This document shows positions 1 through 8,146 of a stretch of DNA of 64,000 bases, in pieces. Under the pieces are notes generated by a model. The model was given only the letters and a program-made list of their open reading frames with translations. It was not told the DNA's origin and searched no databases. The translations under genes were made by a program, and so were the position numbers. Source of the stretch: Nitrosospira sp. Is2 (lineage in GTDB: Bacteria > Pseudomonadota > Gammaproteobacteria > Burkholderiales > Nitrosomonadaceae); assembly GCF_033095785.1 (NCBI RefSeq), contig NZ_CP137134.1:2356001-2420000 (forward strand), written 5' to 3'. Each line of letters opens with the position of its first letter. The first letter of the stretch is position 1.

Positions 1-53
1 TGCATTTCCTCGTCTGAAAGCGAGTGGCTGGCGACTTGCAGGGTTAGGTCCAT
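1..53 (-). CDS. Possible N-terminal fragment of a gene leaving the left edge
   Basis: A minus-strand ATG at 51-53 opens a frame without a stop to the window edge and gives about 17 residues (MDLTLQVASHSLSDEEM). The composition looks like real coding sequence, but no family can be named from so few residues. I see no clear ribosome-binding site upstream, so this could be chance. Confidence 0.35.
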   Translation of the reverse strand, partial: MDLTLQVASHSLSDEEM

Positions 54-515
54 AATATTGAAATTGAGTTATTCTTTTAAAAGAGGGGAGGTTATAGGCG
101 AATAAATGATGCGGGGGAAAGAAATTATCGTCAAGGAAAATAATATAACCCGTTACTTCGTCTCAATTTGTAGCAAGAATCTCTTTTAGATGCTGAGGCC
201 CTTGGCGGTTGCCTTGGGCCGAAGTCTTGACTCACAGGCCAAGGTGAGGCAGTAAGGACGATGCTGGAGCAAACGGGAATCTCGCCGCACCGGCCTGCCT
301 GCTTGTGGAGCTATCACGTACGGTGATGGACCGATCAGGAGTAAGGACAACGGATAAAAGCAGCCAGCCTTCGCCTGTCTTGAATTAGTTCAGCTTATCG
401 GCACGAGCAAAATGCTCCGTTCTTGTTCGGGTCAGCACGGTTTATCCCCAGTGAGCGTGCGTAATATCGGCATTTTTCCGATTGTTCAAATCTGCCGCAC
501 ATTGCTGTTTTTTCG
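54..515. other. Intergenic stretch, no gene recognised
   Basis: No convincing coding frame, tRNA-like cloverleaf or strong terminator is visible. Short open frames here lack ribosome-binding sites and recognisable protein content. The first part is AT-rich and may hold the promoter of the leftward gene at the edge. Confidence 0.4.
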
Positions 516-983
516 CTATTGCCAAGGGGGAGTAGGAGAAGAACCTGCCCATAATCCCAGTTTCTCTACTTTTGCCACATGCTCCAAAACATATAGATCA
601 TGGTCCTTGGCATAGCGCCGGTACACCCACGCCATGCCGCGACTAACCTGCTCGGCATTAGCATCGACGCCGGCGCATTTAACACGGGCCACGATTCGCT
701 GATACCGATCTTTTACACGAGATGAGATTTCCGCCTCCTTGCCGAAACATAAATCCGATAGCGATTGCTTCGATTTGGACCCGAACGGCTGGCTCTTCTC
801 AGGTGCATCGATCTCGGCCAAACGAATCCTGTGCTGCTGCTTGGACGCGGTCAGAACTGTCAAAGTGTCCCCGTCGGCGATGCCGACGACTCGACCATTG
901 AATGTTTCTGCTTGTGCGGCTGATATAAATAAGCCTAATGCCGCAATAGCTACAAGTCTAAATGCCAGTTTCAAATGTGACAT
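516..983 (-). CDS. Secreted thermonuclease-like (SNase family) nuclease
   Basis: This 155-residue protein belongs to the staphylococcal nuclease family, which cleaves DNA and RNA with calcium. Residues 1-25 form a signal peptide ending in AQA, so it is probably periplasmic or secreted. The core RIRLAEIDAPE supplies R54, D59 and E62, and DRYQR supplies R96; these match Arg35, Asp40, Glu43 and Arg87 of the staphylococcal enzyme, so it should be active. The usual DRYGR glycine is Gln here. A close paralogue lies at 6180-6629. The gene stands alone between an empty stretch and a GIY-YIG gene. The family call is firm; the substrate is unknown. Confidence 0.88.
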   Translation of the reverse strand: MSHLKLAFRLVAIAALGLFISAAQAETFNGRVVGIADGDTLTVLTASKQQHRIRLAEIDAPEKSQPFGSKSKQSLSDLCFGKEAEISSRVKDRYQRIVARVKCAGVDANAEQVSRGMAWVYRRYAKDHDLYVLEHVAKVEKLGLWAGSSPTPPWQ

Positions 984-1071
984 CCTGGGCAGTGATAAAG
1001 ATATGTCCTGACGATTCGTTCAAATAAATCTGTCATGAAGAATCATATCCGCAATGGGGTATGAATTTCGA

Positions 1072-1884
1072 TCATGATCCACCGCGCATTTTTTGCTCGA
1101 TAGACCGCAGTGTATTCTGGATTTCGCGCTCTCGTAGCTCAGGATCAACGTCCTGGATGTACTCCACCGCAGAAAAGTCATCTCCGCGCTTCCTGTTCTG
1201 TGGGGGTTCGAGAGACTCGATCAAAAGTGCTTCAAGCGTACCAATCATTGACGCAAGGCTTGCTACCAGAGGAAGTTCGCGGAGATCGCCTTCCGGTGTG
1301 ACATCGAGCAATCCGAACCAGGAGAATCGGTTCCAGCGACTCCCAAGCCGATCAATGGTGTGCTCATAAAGCCTTCGTCCAACCGGCCTGTCGATCGATC
1401 GGCCGATGTATACAACCGTATGGTGGTCGTAGAGGATGTAGATACCCTTCTGCTTGCTAAAATCGACAGGCTTTGCCATAGCCTGTTGCTTGCCAAATAA
1501 CCTCGGGTCGCCGCGCCACACAACCAGATCCCGTTGCCAATACATGCCGAATGACCGAATGATTGAATCGGAATTCTCAACTTCGGCTTCAGTTACTGCA
1601 ATATCCGTACTAGGACGGGTAAGTACTGGTTGGACGGTGACAGGGTCTGCTTTCGCCATTTCTTTAAGACCGAAGAGTCCTCTTCCAACCTTCACGAAAG
1701 GTGATGCTGAACCCTCGCGCTTGATCGACCCCGTTATCTGAGCATTTACTGTGGCCCGCGGCGTTGCGCCATCCGTCTCGTAGTAGCCGCCCGTAAGAAT
1801 TCGTTCAGCAATTTCCGCATATTCAAGCGGGTTCTGTGCTTCGCGCAAAACTCGAATAATGGCCTCACGCCACGTTCTTTCCAA
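1072..1884 (-). CDS. HARE-HTH plus GIY-YIG domain protein, probable nuclease
   Basis: This 270-residue protein has two recognisable parts. Residues 1-75 (TWREAIIRVLREAQ, then the GRGLFGLKE end) match the HARE-HTH winged-helix domain, found in RNA polymerase delta subunit and at the termini of restriction enzymes. Residues 145-255 resemble a GIY-YIG nuclease: KGIYILYD at 146-153, VVYIGRS at 157-163, then R170/R171 and H175. HARE-HTH is known to couple DNA sensing to effector domains, so a restriction-like nuclease is likely. No methyltransferase lies beside it, so modified-DNA targeting or a stand-alone role is possible. The domain calls are good; the function is inferred. Confidence 0.75.
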   Translation of the reverse strand: MERTWREAIIRVLREAQNPLEYAEIAERILTGGYYETDGATPRATVNAQITGSIKREGSASPFVKVGRGLFGLKEMAKADPVTVQPVLTRPSTDIAVTEAEVENSDSIIRSFGMYWQRDLVVWRGDPRLFGKQQAMAKPVDFSKQKGIYILYDHHTVVYIGRSIDRPVGRRLYEHTIDRLGSRWNRFSWFGLLDVTPEGDLRELPLVASLASMIGTLEALLIESLEPPQNRKRGDDFSAVEYIQDVDPELREREIQNTLRSIEQKMRGGS

Positions 1885-1987
1885 AATAGTCTCCTAGTTA
1901 AGTTTTATGCGTTAGCAATTACGCCCTTAATAATGCATTTACGCCAATCAGATGCAGTTATGGCAGTATCCACTTTTGTAGGAACAT

Positions 1988-2812
1988 GTGGCATTAAGGA
2001 CCCAAGCCATTAATGATACTGATATGAACAAAGTAGATGTGAATGATCAAGGTAAAGCTTGGCTATCAAATGGGATAAATACTCTATCTGGCATTGCTCT
2101 CGGTAGCGCCGGTGTTCTGGCCACGAGTATTGACGGAGGGGCGTTAATAGGTCTTATTGGAGGGTTATCCCCCATTGCCGGAGACTATATAGCTCGCAGT
2201 TTATCCCTCAAGGAACATGAAAGGGTCGAAACCGCCGCAACCACAGCAGTTCGGGAAATTGGCATTAACATGGCTGCGGGCATGAGGCTAAGAACGGATG
2301 ATTTCTTTAAGGCTGTCGGGGGGCGTCCCGCAGCTGAGGAAATATTTGAAGGTGTGCTCAGTATCGCTCGGTCTGAGTATGAAGAAAACAAGCTTCCCTA
2401 TTTGGCAAATCTCTATGCTTCCATCCCTTTTGACCCCTCTATCTCAAGAGGAGAGGCAAATCGGTTAATTCAGCAACTCGAGTTATTGACGTATCAAAAA
2501 ATGTGCATCCTTGCGCTGCTTTCCAGAGAATGTGGTTTTGAGGGCCTACACAAGGAATGTCTACATAACATGAAAATATGGCCTGAAGAGCTTCCTGCCC
2601 TCATGCAAGACTGCATTGACCTTGAAAACCAGGGACTGTTAACCCAAGTCGATTATGAACAGAGTCCTAGCAATGGCCCTCATTCCTGGGCATTCGTCGT
2701 TCCGGCGCTTCTCCGGATTGCGGAGCCCAGCGGTAAGCTAATCGACTTAGCAAAGCTCTCCCAAATTCCAGAAACTGACATTCAACATATTCGGCAGATA
2801 ATAAAAACATGA
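1988..2812 (+). CDS. Hypothetical protein with N-terminal hydrophobic segment
   Basis: A 274-residue protein with no function I can name. I chose the GTG at 1988 because AGGA lies six bases upstream; an internal ATG at 2024 is the alternative. Roughly residues 30-70 are rich in Gly, Ala, Ile and Leu and could form one or two membrane helices. The rest is helical and soluble, with a stretch around ARSEYEENKLPYLANLYA that resembles uncharacterised bacterial proteins. It is divergent from the HARE/GIY-YIG gene and convergent with the next block. AT-richer composition than the backbone genes suggests acquired DNA. Confidence 0.65.
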   Translation: MALRTQAINDTDMNKVDVNDQGKAWLSNGINTLSGIALGSAGVLATSIDGGALIGLIGGLSPIAGDYIARSLSLKEHERVETAATTAVREIGINMAAGMRLRTDDFFKAVGGRPAAEEIFEGVLSIARSEYEENKLPYLANLYASIPFDPSISRGEANRLIQQLELLTYQKMCILALLSRECGFEGLHKECLHNMKIWPEELPALMQDCIDLENQGLLTQVDYEQSPSNGPHSWAFVVPALLRIAEPSGKLIDLAKLSQIPETDIQHIRQIIKT

Positions 2813-2857
2813 GCTTCAGCACTGATCAAAGACAGGCTTGCCCTGCCTAAGATCCGC

Positions 2858-3427
2858 TCACTTAATCTGTGTCTGCCGCCAATAGAGTTTTACCTCTTTG
2901 CCCAACTCAAACCCCGCAGTGGCAACAGCAGCCGAGAGAATGGCAGGCATCTGCCTCGGATTGAGGTTCGTGTCCACATACCAATCGTCCACTAGAGGCC
3001 GTCCATGTCGGGAAGCAAATGCCGGTGTCTGACCCGGGAACAACTCCGCGAGGGTTCTAGCAACATAGGGCCGGATCCTGCTATCCCGACCCATTGCGCG
3101 TGCCATTGCTTCTCGGCGATCCGGAAAGTCAGTCCACAAGTACCGTAGGAGGTCGATATGAATACTAATCTTGTTCCAGCGCGCATACACTATTCCTCGA
3201 TACTCAAAGCCACGGCTAATTGTTTTCATCACAGGTCGTGCGGGAAAAGACTGAGGTCGCGTAATGATTTCTAACTCTGCAAGCAGAGCTTCAAGACGAC
3301 ATTCGAGTATCGCTAACCATTGAGGCCTCGTTAGCCACTGTGAACACGCTTTGATAATGGACTCGATCAATTCCAGTTCCAGCATTGGAAACTGCGATGA
3401 TGGGCTGCCGGAAGGTTGTATTTGCAT
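2858..3427 (-). CDS. Hypothetical protein, 189 aa
   Basis: No family is recognised. The protein is soluble, with several Trp and Arg residues and a central region (RGFEYRGIVYARWNKISIHIDLLRY cut to key residues R-F-E-Y, W, H) that alternates strand and helix. Its start codon shares one base with the stop of the 73-residue gene upstream (3427-3648), so the two are almost certainly translated together. It may work with that gene and with the 249-residue gene further upstream. Confidence 0.6.
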   Translation of the reverse strand: MQIQPSGSPSSQFPMLELELIESIIKACSQWLTRPQWLAILECRLEALLAELEIITRPQSFPARPVMKTISRGFEYRGIVYARWNKISIHIDLLRYLWTDFPDRREAMARAMGRDSRIRPYVARTLAELFPGQTPAFASRHGRPLVDDWYVDTNLNPRQMPAILSAAVATAGFELGKEVKLYWRQTQIK

Positions 3428-3648
3428 TATTTTCTCCAGAGGCGACGGGTGCGGTGCCCGACTGTAATCGTTCGACCGTCCGTACTTTTTATCTTAAAAG
3501 CATCGAGCCATTCAGCGAGCCGTGAAACCACGCGCCGGCCTAGGTCACGCTCCATATTTCTGATGCTGTTCTTGTTGAGGTAGAGGGTGATGGCACCGCG
3601 GCCGTCATGTTCTTCCTGTCCGTACAGGTCGAGCAGTTGCTCGATCAT
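3427..3648 (-). CDS. Small hypothetical protein, 73 aa
   Basis: A short basic protein of unknown function. Its stop overlaps the start of the downstream 189-residue gene by one base, a typical sign of translational coupling and the best support that both are real. The C-terminus is strongly basic (GHRTRRLWRK), compatible with nucleic-acid binding, but no DNA-binding fold can be assigned. Confidence 0.55.
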   Translation of the reverse strand: MIEQLLDLYGQEEHDGRGAITLYLNKNSIRNMERDLGRRVVSRLAEWLDAFKIKSTDGRTITVGHRTRRLWRK

Positions 3649-3701
3649 TGGCGGAATTCCGCGTTGCTGCGCCCGAACTTCGGCATGCTTGGTGTTTATG
3701 G

Positions 3702-4451
3702 CTAGAGTTCCAGCGATGCGAGTAGCTCGTCGAGCTTAGCGCAATATTCTTTTTCAGCTTCGTTGCCGGGAATACGCCAATCGGGCATGTAACAATTCAA
3801 GCCAAGCAGATTCTTGCGGTCAAAGATAACCGTATACAGGTTATCCGTCGGCGTGATTATCTTTGTGTTGATGTCACGCTTAACCCGAATATTTTTGCCG
3901 CTCGTGGGCTCGATGTAGTCCTCTAACCCTTCATCTTTAGTGTACATATCCAGTCCGCTGCGGATCGCCCAAAACGGATCGATTGTGGACTCTAGCGGAT
4001 AAAAAACGTTGTTGAAGAACGGGCCCTCGTGCTTGAGCCCGCTCCAGACCTCGGTGCGCCATTTATCCTCAACAGTTCCGAAGAACAACCTATCTATATT
4101 TTTAGGAGAGGCTGCGAGTAGTAGGAAAAAACGATTAAAAAAAGCATCACGCACGATGCGTTTCCGACTACAGATCTCATTAAGGCGTGTTGTCAGCTCG
4201 GGTGAAAGCGCCAAGCTCACAAGTTTGCGGTCAAGCTGATCAAGCTGACCTAAGACATAGTCGTAGCTCGCCTGGGAGTTCGGGATAGAAACTTCTTCAT
4301 CAAGCCAGTTCAACTCAACTTCAAGGACCTTGTTCAGGTACGCATCGCGACGAAGGCATGCGGCCTCCATCTTTTTGTCGAACGCCTCAATAATGGGACG
4401 CCATATCTTGACGGAGATTTTAGGGACCGTTTTTAGCAGCTTATCTTCCAT
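3702..4451 (-). CDS. Hypothetical protein with ribbon-helix-helix-like N-terminus
   Basis: A 249-residue soluble protein. Residues 8-50 (PKISVKIWRPIIEAFD, then CLRRDAYLNKVLEVEL) have the strand-helix-helix pattern of a ribbon-helix-helix DNA-binding region; this is my reading of the pattern, not a firm match. The remainder, including WKTEV-like and FYPLESTIDPFWAIR stretches, matches nothing I know. Its codon use is AT-rich (many AAA and ATA codons) compared with neighbours. It heads a minus-strand run with the 73- and 189-residue genes, separated by about 50 bases. It may be a regulator or part of a small accessory cassette. Confidence 0.6.
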   Translation of the reverse strand: MEDKLLKTVPKISVKIWRPIIEAFDKKMEAACLRRDAYLNKVLEVELNWLDEEVSIPNSQASYDYVLGQLDQLDRKLVSLALSPELTTRLNEICSRKRIVRDAFFNRFFLLLAASPKNIDRLFFGTVEDKWRTEVWSGLKHEGPFFNNVFYPLESTIDPFWAIRSGLDMYTKDEGLEDYIEPTSGKNIRVKRDINTKIITPTDNLYTVIFDRKNLLGLNCYMPDWRIPGNEAEKEYCAKLDELLASLEL

Positions 4452-4887
4452 ATTTGTTCCTGTGTGTATATCGTAGGAACACTATAAATTAACACAAAGT
4501 TATTGTCCAAAGAATTTGGATAATATCTATAAATATTTCTCTTTATATAGTTGATGAACACTTGGAGCCCTACCTCCGCGTTGTATTCATTCCGTATTGA
4601 GAGCTTTGATAAAACGGCTTTTAAGCCCGCTAGAGCGGTTAAATTAGAAGAGGATTTTCCTAGGTTTGATGTAGAAATGCGCCCTGCGGCCTTGTAGACG
4701 CATTTTAAGGGCATCGGCGCTTGAGGTTCCAACGGTACCCCACTCTAGCGGGGCAGTGGATGGCTCCCTCCAATGGACGAGCTGTCGGATTACAGACATT
4801 CCTCCGTATCCGGCTAATGCCAGTCTTCAGCTCCTGGCATCTATAATGGATTCTCGATTAACCGCCTGGAAACGGATTACACAAACC
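4452..4887. other. Intergenic region upstream of the HU gene
   Basis: This stretch is AT-rich on its left side and contains no protein I can defend; a 99-residue minus-strand frame overlapping the next gene has no recognisable content. The right part should hold the HU promoter, but I cannot place -35 and -10 boxes reliably. Confidence 0.4.
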
Positions 4888-5172
4888 ATGAACAAAAAAG
4901 AACTCGTTGATGCAATGGCTGCAAAGACAGACTCAAGCGTTGCCGCTGCCGACCGCGCACTGAACGCACTCACGGAAATTATTTCCGAGTCGCTAAAAAA
5001 AGGGGAGTCGCTGTCGTTGCCCGGCTTTGGAACGTTCGAAGTACGTGATCGTGCGGCACGTAATGGCCGCAACCCCAAGACCGGCGAGGAATTGACAATT
5101 GCCGGATCGAGGGTTGCAGCATTCGGGCCAGGTGCGGCGCGCAAGGCAGCGATCAATGGGAGCGGAAAGTAA
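4888..5172 (+). CDS. HU-family DNA-binding protein
   Basis: A 94-residue HU/IHF-type nucleoid protein that bends DNA as a dimer. I chose the ATG at 4888 (MNKKELVDAMA), the conserved HU start; the frame is open for another 44 codons upstream but that part is unlike the family. Hallmarks are the LPGFGTFEVRDRAAR strand region at about 45-60 and NPKTGEEL at about 64-71, followed by a C-terminal helix with AFGPGAARKAAI. It stands alone, convergent with the YedK-like gene. Whether it is the main HU or an accessory copy cannot be told here. Confidence 0.92.
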   Translation: MNKKELVDAMAAKTDSSVAAADRALNALTEIISESLKKGESLSLPGFGTFEVRDRAARNGRNPKTGEELTIAGSRVAAFGPGAARKAAINGSGK

Positions 5173-5201
5173 GAGCCGGCAGCAGTAAAGCACATTCGGT
5201 T

Positions 5202-5900
5202 TCAGCCGCTCTCACTTACAGGCGTCAGCAAGTGCTTGCCGTTGTTGTTCGGATCGACCCGGTTTACTGCCCGGTCCACTTTCCACCAGACGAATTGTTC
5301 CGTCGGGATTGATCTTGTCTGCGCGATATAAGCGGCCTCTTCAATTGGCGTGTCGAGATTGATCCAGAGCAACGCATCCTCCGGCTGTAGCACTACCGGC
5401 CTTCGGTCGTGAACGTCGACCATTCCGGCTCCTGAGTCTTCAGTCACGATCACGAAACCTGTTTCGACCGTTTGCTCCACGTCCGGCCGAAAATTAGTCA
5501 GCCCAGCCATGAAAATTGGCTGATCCGTTCGCTTTGTAACGTACCAGGGCTGCTTCTTCCCGTTCTCGACGGTCCATTCATACCAGCCACCTGCCGGTAT
5601 GATTACCCGTCCTTCCCTGAACATGTGCCGGAAATATCTACCCGTTAGCGCCTTCTCCACCCGGGCATTAATCCACGGTTTCGTCTTCACAGTGGCCTCT
5701 TGAGGGGTTCGATAGCCCCAGTTCATCCCGATGAACAGTAACTCGCCGTTGTGGAGCATGATCATCCATGGCCGTTGCCCAGGTGCAACATTGTAGGAAG
5801 GGCTACTGTCACCTAGCGTTCTGAGCTGTTCGCTGATATGGGCGCTAAGCGCATCGGCGTAATAGCGTGGCGTCTCGGATTGTTCAAACCGGCCACACAT
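5202..5900 (-). CDS. yedK: SRAP/YedK (HMCES) abasic-site DNA-protein crosslink enzyme
   Basis: A 232-residue member of the SOS-response-associated peptidase family, which covalently traps abasic sites in single-stranded DNA through Cys2 after removal of Met1. The sequence starts MCGRF, giving the required Cys2; N78 (WINAR), E108 (GGWYEW) and H164 (VDVHDRRPVVL) match the known active-site Asn, Glu and His, so it should be functional. YNVAPGQ at 36-42 is the conserved family motif. It lies five bases downstream of the 93-residue gene in a run of minus-strand genes. The DNA-repair role fits nearby umuDC and exonuclease genes. Confidence 0.93.
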   Translation of the reverse strand: MCGRFEQSETPRYYADALSAHISEQLRTLGDSSPSYNVAPGQRPWMIMLHNGELLFIGMNWGYRTPQEATVKTKPWINARVEKALTGRYFRHMFREGRVIIPAGGWYEWTVENGKKQPWYVTKRTDQPIFMAGLTNFRPDVEQTVETGFVIVTEDSGAGMVDVHDRRPVVLQPEDALLWINLDTPIEEAAYIAQTRSIPTEQFVWWKVDRAVNRVDPNNNGKHLLTPVSESG

Positions 5901-5905
5901 ATCGA

Positions 5906-6187
5906 TTAATGCTCGGTCTTCTCATCCAGCCCCTGGATAACGCTGCCCAGCACGCCGACCAGCGTCTCCATGCCCTGAACAACTAGCTCCCGCTGCTGTT
6001 CACTAAGCTCAGCCTGATCGGCCATGAACATTCCGTCTCCTAGCGGCAATTCCCCGTATTGCATTTTGTAGTGAGCAAGGTTCATCGCGAGTATTCGTCC
6101 GCACTCGGCCAACTCCTCCTTGTCAGCGAGCTGAACCAGCTTCTCGACAAGTGCCATGTATTGCTCGACCTTGGAAAGATCAGGCAT
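5906..6187 (-). CDS. Small acidic hypothetical protein, 93 aa
   Basis: An unrecognised, acidic, mostly helical protein (MPDLSKVEQYMALVEKLVQL at the start). It overlaps the end of the thermonuclease gene upstream by eight bases and ends five bases before the YedK-like gene, so the three probably form one transcript. No motif suggests a function. Confidence 0.6.
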   Translation of the reverse strand: MPDLSKVEQYMALVEKLVQLADKEELAECGRILAMNLAHYKMQYGELPLGDGMFMADQAELSEQQRELVVQGMETLVGVLGSVIQGLDEKTEH

Positions 6188-6629
6188 AGCGGAGCCATTG
6201 ATGAGCGGGGTGCCGCACAGATTGCCTCCACTTCCATGGTGGCATGGGCGAGGGCTCGCTCCATAACCCGCGCCCTGCTACTTTCGCATCATGCTGCAGC
6301 ACGTAGAGGTTATGATCCTTGGCGTATTTGCGATACACCCAGGCCATGCCACGGTTCACCTGTTCTGCATTGGCATCAACGCCGTCACAGATAACACGGG
6401 CAACAGTGCGCCCGTACCGATCCTTCGCTCGAGGTTTGATCTGAGCCTGCTTCCCGAAACACAATTCCGAGAGCGATTGTTTCGAGTTCGTACCAAATGG
6501 CTGCCGAGCTTCGGGTGCATCGATCTCCGCGAGCCGGATCTTTATCTGCTGCTTATTTTCGTTCAGGACGGTTAAGGTGTCACCGTCACTGATACCGATT
6601 ACCGTTGCGAGAAAGAGAGCGGATAGCAT
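6180..6629 (-). CDS. Thermonuclease-like nuclease, second copy
   Basis: A 149-residue staphylococcal-nuclease-family protein closely related to the one at 516-983. R32, D37 and E40 (IRLAEIDAPE) and R74 (DRYGR) supply the catalytic set. The N-terminus is only a short hydrophobic stretch (MLSALFLA) with an in-frame stop upstream, so the signal peptide is truncated compared with the paralogue, and export is doubtful. The C-terminus has about 16 extra residues after PPW that overlap the next gene by eight bases. This suggests a duplicated copy whose ends have been rearranged. Confidence 0.82.
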   Translation of the reverse strand: MLSALFLATVIGISDGDTLTVLNENKQQIKIRLAEIDAPEARQPFGTNSKQSLSELCFGKQAQIKPRAKDRYGRTVARVICDGVDANAEQVNRGMAWVYRKYAKDHNLYVLQHDAKVAGRGLWSEPSPMPPWKWRQSVRHPAHQWLRYA

Positions 6630-6642
6630 TAGCTTGACGGCA

Positions 6643-7038
6643 TTACTTCTTCAATGCAATGACCTGATCAACTCGGCTTTCTCCGTCATAGCGGACTTCA
6701 TAGGCCATTTCGTCGCCGCTGAACGTGCCTTCCACTGGCGTCCCGATAACCTCCCACAACCCGAATGTCAGGACGTCGGCAGCACCGTGAAAGACCGCCC
6801 TGCCTGCCTTGGCCCCGGCGCTATAACCCTGAACGAATTTGTATATCTCAAACTTCTTGCCATCTCGTAGCTCGCTCACTGTTGGCATTCCAAATTCGGC
6901 GAGCAGCATACTTCGAGGGGTACCTATGTTGAATAAATCGACATTCTTTTTATCTGGCTGCTTCGCTGCCATGAAAACAGAACAGCTTGTAAGCATAATT
7001 GCAAAAAGAGCAATAACCGTAAACCGAACAATTGTCAC
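6643..7038 (-). CDS. Small outer-membrane-type lipoprotein
   Basis: A 131-residue protein with a lipoprotein signal: a hydrophobic segment followed by the lipobox LTSC, giving lipidated Cys19. The mature part contains GTPRSMLLAEFGMPT, a pattern common in SmpA/BamE-like small lipoproteins where a helix follows a Gly-Thr turn, then beta-rich sequence ending in a VDQVIALKK strand. Export and lipidation are well supported. The BamE-like resemblance is weak and the function is unknown. It ends 13 bases before the second thermonuclease gene, so co-transcription is possible. Confidence 0.75.
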   Translation of the reverse strand: MTIVRFTVIALFAIMLTSCSVFMAAKQPDKKNVDLFNIGTPRSMLLAEFGMPTVSELRDGKKFEIYKFVQGYSAGAKAGRAVFHGAADVLTFGLWEVIGTPVEGTFSGDEMAYEVRYDGESRVDQVIALKK

Positions 7039-7520
7039 TTATACCGTCCTGGGGTGCCGACATCGAACGCTGCCGTGTGCGCAGCTACATCTTCACTGAA
7101 GGTGCGCGCATTTCCTATTGGACTGAAGTACGGGTAATCCGGGATAGCCAACGTGTACTCGTCACAAGCAAGTTTTGTTTCCCGGTCCCCTCGCGCATTC
7201 GCGGACACGTGCATGGCTCCGCACGGTATGACATCATCGCCTGTACACAGTAGTCTTCAACCGAGCCGCGTTCGGATCCGCATTGGGTATCAGCGGAACG
7301 CGCGCCACCTTCTTTTCGAATAGCCGGAGATGTCCGTGCCTCAGATGCGTACGGTGAATGGCATGTTGCCCACTCGCCGCGCTGCTTTCTCTGCCCCAAA
7401 ATCCTCAATTCATCAATGGTTTTACTAAGGGAAACGCTTAGTAAAAAACCAGAGTTTCCCCAATATATTCCTTACATTAACTGCGGTAGGATGGCATCAC
7501 TTACTTTATGGGGTGCCACC
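7039..7520. other. Intergenic region with one strong inverted repeat
   Basis: No gene is supported in this 482-base stretch between the divergent lipoprotein gene and the secreted coiled-coil gene. It contains the palindrome at 7420-7446, listed separately. Confidence 0.45.
7420..7446. repeat. Perfect 10-bp inverted repeat, possible operator
   Basis: TTTTACTAAG is followed seven bases later by its exact complement CTTAGTAAAA. It lies about 75 bases upstream of the start at 7521. There is no run of T after either arm, which argues against an intrinsic terminator and for an operator or an mRNA hairpin. Confidence 0.6.
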
Positions 7521-7943
7521 ATGAAAACAAAACTGGGAAATGTCTTCGCAGCGTGGTCCATGATTGGTATCTTGTGCTCAGCAAGCTCATCAGTCTTGGC
7601 GATGCAGCCGATTGACACGTCGGAAATTCGTGCTGCCGCTCAGAGTGCCGCCACCTCCAGCGAGCATGAATTCGTAGCGAAATACTATGAAAAGGCCGCT
7701 GCCCAGCTGCAGGCAAAGATGAAGGAGCAGAAAGAGCTGCTGGAGCAATATGAAAGCAGGAGCTACCTCTACGGCCGGCAAGCTCAGGATCTTCAGTCGC
7801 ATACCTTGGCCCTGGTCCGTGATTATGAGAAAAGCGTGGAAGCAAGTACCAAGGAAGCAGCCCTGCACCGGCAAATGGCTGCCAGGCTTCTTCAAAATCA
7901 CGCAGCCAACACGCAATTGCCTGGATCCGCAGGGGGACTGTAG
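7521..7943 (+). CDS. Secreted helical protein of unknown function
   Basis: A 140-residue protein. I chose the ATG at 7521 because it begins a clear signal peptide (MKTKLGNVFAAWSMIG, ending near SVLAMQ); the frame is open further upstream, but that part would run through a palindrome. The mature protein is almost entirely helical and Ala/Gln/Glu-rich, with a probable coiled coil around AAAQLQAKMKEQKELLEQYE and many Tyr, His and Gln residues. Similar small periplasmic proteins are common in ammonia oxidisers, but no function is known to me. Confidence 0.68.
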   Translation: MKTKLGNVFAAWSMIGILCSASSSVLAMQPIDTSEIRAAAQSAATSSEHEFVAKYYEKAAAQLQAKMKEQKELLEQYESRSYLYGRQAQDLQSHTLALVRDYEKSVEASTKEAALHRQMAARLLQNHAANTQLPGSAGGL

Positions 7944-8146
7944 CAACTCTGTAAGAACCGCCCGCGCGCTGGCTTGGGAGAGACCAATGGAACTCTCTTG
8001 GGGGAGTAACTCAGGGCGTTTTGTCGTGGCGGCCAGCGCTTCCAGTCACCTCATTTATAGCAGACGCCATTGGAAAGGGTTGAGCGCGACGAGCGTGAGC
8101 TAGGCCGAACCCCCACTGCACCGGAAGCGCTACTGATGGCAGTGTC

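Noticed and set aside
4433..4732. 99-residue minus-strand frame overlapping the 249-residue gene
   Set aside because: No recognisable content and no ribosome-binding site; probably chance in a gene-poor stretch.
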